From Caldilineaceae bacterium (GTDB taxonomy: Bacteria > Chloroflexota > Anaerolineae > Caldilineales > Caldilineaceae), in the NCBI GenBank assembly GCA_026645635.1, contig JAPKMV010000045.1, positions 1 to 12,149 on the forward strand: a stretch of DNA of 12,149 nucleotides, in the 5' to 3' direction. This document shows positions 7,195-12,149 of this stretch, piece after piece. Positions within the stretch are counted from its first letter, which is position 1, and each line of letters opens with the position of its first letter. Under the pieces are notes generated by a model. It saw only the letters and a list, made by a program, of their open reading frames with translations, searched no databases and was not told where the DNA came from. The position numbers and the translations under genes are program-made.

Positions 7195-7316
7195 GTGCGG
7201 TTTTCAACCGCACATGGTGGCTTGACGAGAGGATGTGCGGTTGAGGTAGGGACGTGCGGTTTTCAACCGCACGTCACGGGTTGATGAGGACACGTGCGGT
7301 TGAAAACCGCACCTAC
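7191..7316. repeat. Palindromic repeat cluster between the GH31 and PPTase genes
   Basis: The 19-bp palindrome-like sequence GTGCGGTTTTCAACCGCAC occurs at 7195-7213 and 7254-7272, and in inverted form at 7294-7312. A partial copy lies at 7235-7242. The outermost copies are extended by GTAG / CTAC, giving terminal 23-bp inverted repeats (7191-7213 and 7294-7316). The GH31 TAG stop (7192-7194) lies inside the left one. Each unit can form an 8-bp stem. The cluster may act as a 3' mRNA hairpin or be a REP-like element. Confidence 0.85.
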
Positions 7317-7321
7317 GGAAT

Positions 7322-7332
7322 GAGGAATCGTG
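7322..7332 (+). promoter_or_regulatory. Ribosome-binding site supporting the GTG start of the PPTase
   Basis: GAGGA at 7322-7326 lies 3 nt before GTG at 7330-7332. The spacing is short but usable. The PPTase family match begins within the first few codons, which favours this start. Confidence 0.5.
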
Positions 7333-8196
7333 ATTCACTGGCTGCTCCAATCGCTCGACGACTGCCCGGAGATCCTGCGCAGGGACGCGCCGCTGGCCTG
7401 GCTCAGCCCAGCCGAGCAGCAGCGCACCTTCAAGGCCGAGAAGCGCCGCCGCGACTGGCTGCTGGGCCGCTGGACGGCCAAGAACCTGGTGCAGCGTTAC
7501 TTGGCGCAGACAACGGGCGAGACGCCGGCACTGGACGCGATCTTCATCGGTGCAGACGCTGATGGCGCGCCGTATGCGAGTTGGGAGGGGCGAGGGGCGG
7601 CGCCATACATGGCGAGGGGCGAGGAGCGACTACCGGTGTCGCTGAGCATCAGCCACAGTTATGGGACGGCGTTTTGTGGGTTGGTGGAGATTATGGGATT
7701 AGGAGATTATGAGAATAGGAGATTGGAGATTGGAGATTGGAGATTGGGGAGCGGCACCCAGTCTCCAATCTCCAATCTCCAATCTCCCAATCTCTCAATC
7801 TCTCAATCTCTCAATCGCCCCTCCCTCGGCTGCGACCTGGAGTTGATTGAGCCGCGTGAGGGGAACTTTCTGGACAATTTCTTCACGGTGGAGGAGATGA
7901 CGGCGGTGCGGGCGCTGCGGGAGCGGGATGTGGCGCAGGGCGACATCCTCACCACCGCCACCTGGAGCGGCAAGGAGGCGGTGCTCAAGGCGCTGCGCGA
8001 GGGACTGCGCATCGATACGCGGCGCATCACCTGCCGGTTCGATGCATTTGACGCGCCGCCGCAGGAGTGGACGCCGTTTACGGTCATCGTGGACGACGGG
8101 CTGGCGGCACAGTTCCCCGGTGCATGGTCGGGCTGGTGGCGGATCGAAGGTCGCTTTGCGCTGACGATGGCGCTACTGGAAGAAACGGCATTGTAA
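7330..8196 (+). CDS. 4'-phosphopantetheinyl transferase (Sfp/AcpT type) with in-frame heptamer-repeat insertions
   Basis: A 288-residue protein that would move the phosphopantetheine arm of CoA onto carrier proteins such as the ACPs upstream. The N-terminal half has WLSPAEQQRTFKAEKRRRDWLLGRWTAK, typical of the family, then LPVSLSISHSYGTAFCG. The C-terminal half has the metal-binding GCDLELIEPRE (Asp169) and WSGKEAVLKALREGLRIDTR (Trp212, Lys215, Glu216). Two foreign-looking segments interrupt this otherwise regular protein. Residues about 86-100 come from GGGGCGA units (EGRGAAPYMARGEER). Residues about 120-163 come from a head-to-head array encoding [11 protein letters not shown], then [16 protein letters not shown], directly before GCDLE. 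The frame stays open. The size is larger than a typical Sfp-like enzyme (about 220-240 residues) by about the length of the insertions. The start is GTG. Confidence 0.92.
   Translation: MIHWLLQSLDDCPEILRRDAPLAWLSPAEQQRTFKAEKRRRDWLLGRWTAKNLVQRYLAQTTGETPALDAIFIGADADGAPYASWEGRGAAPYMARGEERLPVSLSISHSYGTAFCGLVEIMGLGDYENRRLEIGDWRLGSGTQSPISNLQSPNLSISQSLNRPSLGCDLELIEPREGNFLDNFFTVEEMTAVRALRERDVAQGDILTTATWSGKEAVLKALREGLRIDTRRITCRFDAFDAPPQEWTPFTVIVDDGLAAQFPGAWSGWWRIEGRFALTMALLEETAL
7585..7629 (+). repeat. GGGGCGA heptamer units inside the PPTase gene
   Basis: Two short runs (7585-7600 and 7611-7629) of AGGGGCGAGGGGCG type, the same family as in the ACP linkers. They lie between the DGAPY-like segment and the LPVSLSISHS motif and are read in frame. 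Confidence 0.8.
7686..7817. repeat. Head-to-head AGATTGG / CCAATCT array inside the PPTase gene (potential long hairpin)
   Basis: The left arm 7686-7750 is built of GGAGATT and AGATTGG units; the right arm 7761-7817 is built of CCAATCT and CAATCTCT units. About 10 bp separate them. Runs of three or more perfect units are complementary, so the mRNA or single-stranded DNA could form a stem of more than 20 bp within the coding region. Both arms stay open in the PPTase frame. Confidence 0.9.
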
Positions 8197-8309
8197 CCAT
8201 GCAGCCATTCGTCTGTGTCACGAATTGCACGAATCTGGACGAATTCACACGAATGATTCGTCGCAATTCGTTAAAATTCGTGTAATTCGTGACATAGGTG
8301 AATGGTTAC
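8193..8309. repeat. Long inverted repeat of AATTCGTG-type units after the PPTase gene
   Basis: Arms 8217-8254 and 8256-8293 are imperfect reverse complements over 38 bp around a single central base. They are made of repeated CACGAAT / ATTCGTG units. Flanking arms GTAACCAT (8193-8200) and ATGGTTAC (8302-8309) extend the symmetry. The PPTase TAA stop (8194-8196) is inside the outer left arm. It could serve as a 3' hairpin for the upstream message, and no T-run follows it. Confidence 0.85.
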
Positions 8310-8354
8310 TCGGAATTTACCATTGAGGCACAATTGTCGCTGCATCTCTGAATG

Positions 8355-8394
8355 CTTTGTGAACCTTTGTGCTCTCTGTGTCTTTGTGGTTCAT
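8355..8394 (+). repeat. CTTTGTG-type short direct repeats upstream of the carboxyltransferase
   Basis: Three CTTTGTG units and a related CTCTGTG unit at irregular 9-11 bp spacing end with CTTTGTGGTTCAT, 8 bp before the ribosome-binding site of the next gene. I recall similar tracts in intergenic regions of several environmental bacterial genomes; the function is unknown. Confidence 0.7.
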
Positions 8395-8401
8395 CTTAAT
8401 C

Positions 8402-8414
8402 TGGAGGTGGAATC

Positions 8415-8417
<3 letters not shown>
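8402..8417 (+). promoter_or_regulatory. Strong ribosome-binding site that fixes a TTG start
   Basis: TGGAGGTGG (8402-8410), with GGAGG at 8403-8407, lies 7 nt before TTG at 8415-8417. No ATG or GTG lies at a usable distance. The resulting N terminus METYIKKLRDRK fits the carboxyltransferase family start. Confidence 0.75.
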
Positions 8418-9950
<1,533 letters not shown>

Positions 9951-9951
9951 G

Positions 9952-10097
9952 GGATTGGAGATTGGGAGATTGGGAGATTAAGAGATTAGGAGATTGGGAG
10001 ATTGGGAGATTGGAGATTGGCGCAGGCCGATGATCGCACAATCCCATAATCGCACAATCCCATAATCTCTAATCTCCAGTCTCCAATCTCCAATCTC
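9952..10097. repeat. Head-to-head AGATTGG / CCAATCT array in the gap between carboxyltransferase and biotin carboxylase
   Basis: The left arm 9952-10020 has GGGAGATT and AGATTGG units; the right arm 10038-10097 starts with degenerate AATCGCAC / AATCCCAT units and ends in CCAATCT units. The arms can pair across a loop of roughly 20 nt. It begins 1 bp after the carboxyltransferase stop and ends 23 bp before the next ATG, filling almost the whole 170-bp gap. A hairpin here could modulate the subunit ratio by attenuation or mRNA processing (inference). Confidence 0.9.
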
Positions 10098-10120
10098 GAT
10101 TCACCAAAGGACTCACAACT

Positions 10121-11605
10121 ATGTTCAAGAAAATCCTTATCGCCAATCGGGGCGAAATTGCCACCCGCATCACGCGTACGTGCCGGGAGATGGGCATCGA
10201 GACCGTGGCGCTGTACACACGTTCGGATCGGGACTCGCTGCATGTGCGGCTGGCCAGCGAGGCGGTGCAGTTGCAGTCGCCGCTGCGCTACGCCGCCGAC
10301 GACGAGATTCTGGAGATCGCCCAGCGCTGTGGCGCTGACGCCATCCACCCCGGCTACGGCTTTCTGGCCGAAGAAGCCGGCTTCATCGCCCGCTGCCAAC
10401 AGGCCGGCGTGGTCTTCATCGGCCCGCCGCCGGCTGTGATTGCTGCGGTGCGCGACAAACTGGGGGCGATGGAGCGGGTGCAGGCCGCCGGCTACCGCGT
10501 GCCCAACTTCATCGACCTGCCCGACGAGATCGTCGAAGCAGAGGCGATGGCGGCGCAGGCTGCGCAGATCGGCTATCCGCTCATCGTCAAGTCGGCGCGG
10601 GGCGGGCGGGGACGCGGCGCGCGCGTGGTGATGGAGCCGGCGCGCCTGGCGGAATATGTGGCCGCCGCGCGGCGGGAGGCCATGATGATCTACGGCGACG
10701 ACCATGTCTATCTGGAGCGCGCCATTGCGCCTTCCCACTACGTGGTGGTGCAGGTGCTGGGCGACCGCTTCGGCAACCTGGTGCACCTGGGCGAGCGGGA
10801 AGGCTCACTCCTGCGCCACAACCAGAAGCTGATCGAGGAGTCGCCTGCGCCGTCGCTCGACGACAAGCAGCGCCAGGAACTGTGGCGCACAGCGCTCGAG
10901 GTGGCGGAGTTGTTCGGCTTCGAGAACACCGGCGCGGTGGAGTTTCTGGTGGATGGCGCCGGCAACTTCTACTTCACCGAGATCAAGGGGCGCATCCAGA
11001 TCGAGCACGGCGTGAGCGAGATGGTCACCGGCGTGGACATCGTGCGCGAACAGATTCGCATCGCCGCGGGCGAACCGCTGAACCGCACCCAGGCCGAGAT
11101 CCCGCTGCAAGGGTGGGCGATGCAGTGCCGCATCAACGCCGAGGACCCGTGGAACGACTACCTGCCCAGCCCGGGCCGCCTGACCCGCTTCCGGCTGCCC
11201 CAGGGGCCGGGGGTGCGCATCGACTCCTACGGCTACGTCGGCTGCCAGATTCCTCAGCGCTTCGACCCGCTGCTGGCCAACTTGATCGTCAAAGGCGAGA
11301 ACCGCGCCGACTGTGTGGCGCGGCTGGCGCGGGCGCTGGGCGAGTTCCGCGTCGTGGGGGTGGAGACCAACATCCCCCTCCACCAGCAGATCGTGCGCGA
11401 GCCGTCCTTTGTCAGCGGCGACTATGACACCAGTTTTATATCCCGCTTCCGCTTCGACCGCCACAACCGCGCCGAAGCCACCCGCCGCGACCTGGCCGCG
11501 ATCATGGCCGTCGCCTATGCGCTGCGCCGCCGCATTGCCGCGCCGGTCACGCCCGACCAGGTGAAGACCGGCTGGCATCGTTCTGCGCGCCGGCTGCCGA
11601 GCTAG
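10121..11605 (+). CDS. Biotin carboxylase subunit (ATP-grasp), divergent at the active site
   Basis: A 494-residue protein that should carboxylate biotin using ATP and bicarbonate. The fold signatures are clear: KILIANRGEIATRITRTCRE, HPGYGFLAEEAGF, RDKLGAM (Lys116 of E. coli AccC), GYPLIVKSARGGRGRGARVV (ATP-grasp loop), VVVQVLGDRFGNLVHLGER, EMVTGVDIVREQIRIAAGEPL and CRINAEDPWNDYLPSPG (Arg338). Several usual active-site residues differ. The segment normally C-S-x-Q-R-R-H-Q-K is GSLLRHNQK (228-236), replacing Gln233 and His236 of E. coli. The segment normally E-M-N-T-R-x-Q-V-E-H is EIKGRIQIEH (287-296), replacing Asn290 with Lys. Glu288, Arg292, Glu296 and Lys238 equivalents are kept. AAAGGA at 10106-10111 supports the ATG. 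It is followed 15 bp later by the biotin carrier gene. It is probably active but from an unusual branch; E. coli numbering is from memory. Confidence 0.9.
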   Translation: MFKKILIANRGEIATRITRTCREMGIETVALYTRSDRDSLHVRLASEAVQLQSPLRYAADDEILEIAQRCGADAIHPGYGFLAEEAGFIARCQQAGVVFIGPPPAVIAAVRDKLGAMERVQAAGYRVPNFIDLPDEIVEAEAMAAQAAQIGYPLIVKSARGGRGRGARVVMEPARLAEYVAAARREAMMIYGDDHVYLERAIAPSHYVVVQVLGDRFGNLVHLGEREGSLLRHNQKLIEESPAPSLDDKQRQELWRTALEVAELFGFENTGAVEFLVDGAGNFYFTEIKGRIQIEHGVSEMVTGVDIVREQIRIAAGEPLNRTQAEIPLQGWAMQCRINAEDPWNDYLPSPGRLTRFRLPQGPGVRIDSYGYVGCQIPQRFDPLLANLIVKGENRADCVARLARALGEFRVVGVETNIPLHQQIVREPSFVSGDYDTSFISRFRFDRHNRAEATRRDLAAIMAVAYALRRRIAAPVTPDQVKTGWHRSARRLPS

Positions 11606-11611
11606 AAGGAG
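11604..11611 (+). promoter_or_regulatory. Ribosome-binding site overlapping the biotin carboxylase stop codon
   Basis: AGAAGGAG at 11604-11611 overlaps the TAG stop (11603-11605) and lies 9 nt before the biotin carrier ATG. This suggests translational coupling of the two subunits. Confidence 0.6.
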
Positions 11612-11620
11612 CTGACAGAG

Positions 11621-12115
11621 ATGAACAAGCTAACTGTAACCATCGACAACCAGACGTTCGAGGTGGAAGTCGCGCCCAACCGGACCGCGCCGGGCGAATA
11701 CGCCGTCATCGTCGACGGCGCGCCGCTGACCGTCTATGTGCCTGACCACGACCGGCCCGAACTGGCCGACTGGATGATCGTCGACAGCCGTCCCTACGAA
11801 CTGCTGATGCCGTCTGACCTCAGCTCGGTGCAGACCTACAATGGCCGCTACGCCGTCACCGTGCGCGACCAGGAGACGCACTCGGTGCGCCCCAACGTCG
11901 GCGATGGCCGCGTCAAGGCGCCGATCCCCGGCCTGATCGCCCGGCTGCACGTCGACGTGGGGCAAGCGGTCGAAGGCGGACAATCGTTATTGGTGCTCGA
12001 AGCCATGAAGATGGAAAACGAGATCCGCGCGCCGAAGTCGGGTGTTGTGCGCCAGGTGGTTGTCAAGCCAGGCCAGACCGTCACCCTGGGTGAACTGCTG
12101 CTGGAGGTGGAATAG
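11621..12115 (+). CDS. Biotin carboxyl carrier protein (BCCP) subunit of acyl-CoA carboxylase
   Basis: A 164-residue protein with the biotinyl domain in its last 75 residues: VKAPIPGLIARLHVDVGQAVEGGQSLLVLEAMKMENEIRAP. EAMKM places biotin on Lys130, 35 residues from the C terminus, as in classic BCCPs. It ends with KPGQTVTLGELLLEVE. The first about 90 residues (VTIDNQTFEVEVAP..., then a variable part) form an N-terminal beta-rich region common in BCCPs of propionyl/acetyl-CoA carboxylases, and there is no Ala/Pro-rich hinge of the E. coli AccB type. It lies 15 bp after the biotin carboxylase with a good ribosome-binding site, so it is the last subunit of the carboxylase operon. Biotinylation would need a BirA ligase encoded elsewhere. 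Confidence is very high for the family. Confidence 0.95.
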   Translation: MNKLTVTIDNQTFEVEVAPNRTAPGEYAVIVDGAPLTVYVPDHDRPELADWMIVDSRPYELLMPSDLSSVQTYNGRYAVTVRDQETHSVRPNVGDGRVKAPIPGLIARLHVDVGQAVEGGQSLLVLEAMKMENEIRAPKSGVVRQVVVKPGQTVTLGELLLEVE

Positions 12116-12130
12116 GCGATACAGGAATAG

Positions 12131-12149
12131 ACCGCGGATTTGGCGGATT
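12131..12149 (+). repeat. Start of a GCGGATT-type repeat tract at the window end
   Basis: GCGGATT occurs at 12134-12140 and 12143-12149, and the window ends inside the second copy. It looks like the first units of yet another intergenic short-repeat family, but two copies alone are weak evidence. Confidence 0.4.

Overview
The window (about 12.1 kb, GC-rich, no RNA genes seen) looks like a bacterial chromosome segment. The short heptamer and octamer repeat families in its gaps, the general gene content and the codon use fit Chloroflexota (Anaerolineae/Caldilineae type) best. That assignment is an inference from memory, not something the sequence proves.

Layout, all genes on the + strand. (1) 2-3607: the 3' part of a PfaA/PUFA-synthase or enediyne-PKS-like multidomain synthase. 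It has three tandem ACP repeats, a structural pseudo-KR, a catalytic KR and a DH (hot-dog) domain; KS-AT presumably lies upstream of the window. (2) 3725-4496: a lower-GC addiction-module island with a RelE/ParE-like toxin, a Phd/YefM-like antitoxin and an orphan HigA-like antitoxin whose last codons are frameshifted. A doubtful 40-codon ORF follows. (3) 4665-4776: a BIME-like element of four hairpins. (4) 4807-7194: a GH31 glycosidase. (5) 7330-8196: a Sfp-type phosphopantetheinyl transferase (PPTase). (6) 8415-12115: a three-subunit biotin-dependent acyl-CoA carboxylase (carboxyltransferase, biotin carboxylase, biotin carrier).

How they may work together: the carboxylase would supply malonyl- or methylmalonyl-CoA, the PPTase would activate the ACPs, and the synthase would build a polyketide or fatty-acyl chain. 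The GH31 enzyme and the toxin-antitoxin island separate the synthase from its helpers and look like accessory insertions.

The most unusual signals are as follows. All three ACPs carry Thr where the phosphopantetheine-bearing Ser should be. Two 7-nt repeat families (CCAATCT and GGGGCGA), free of stop codons in all six frames, form the linkers between the ACPs and also interrupt the PPTase gene in frame. Nearly every gap in the window holds a different short-repeat family arranged as a head-to-head inverted repeat, twice including the stop codon of the preceding gene. The biotin carboxylase has changes at several normally conserved active-site positions.
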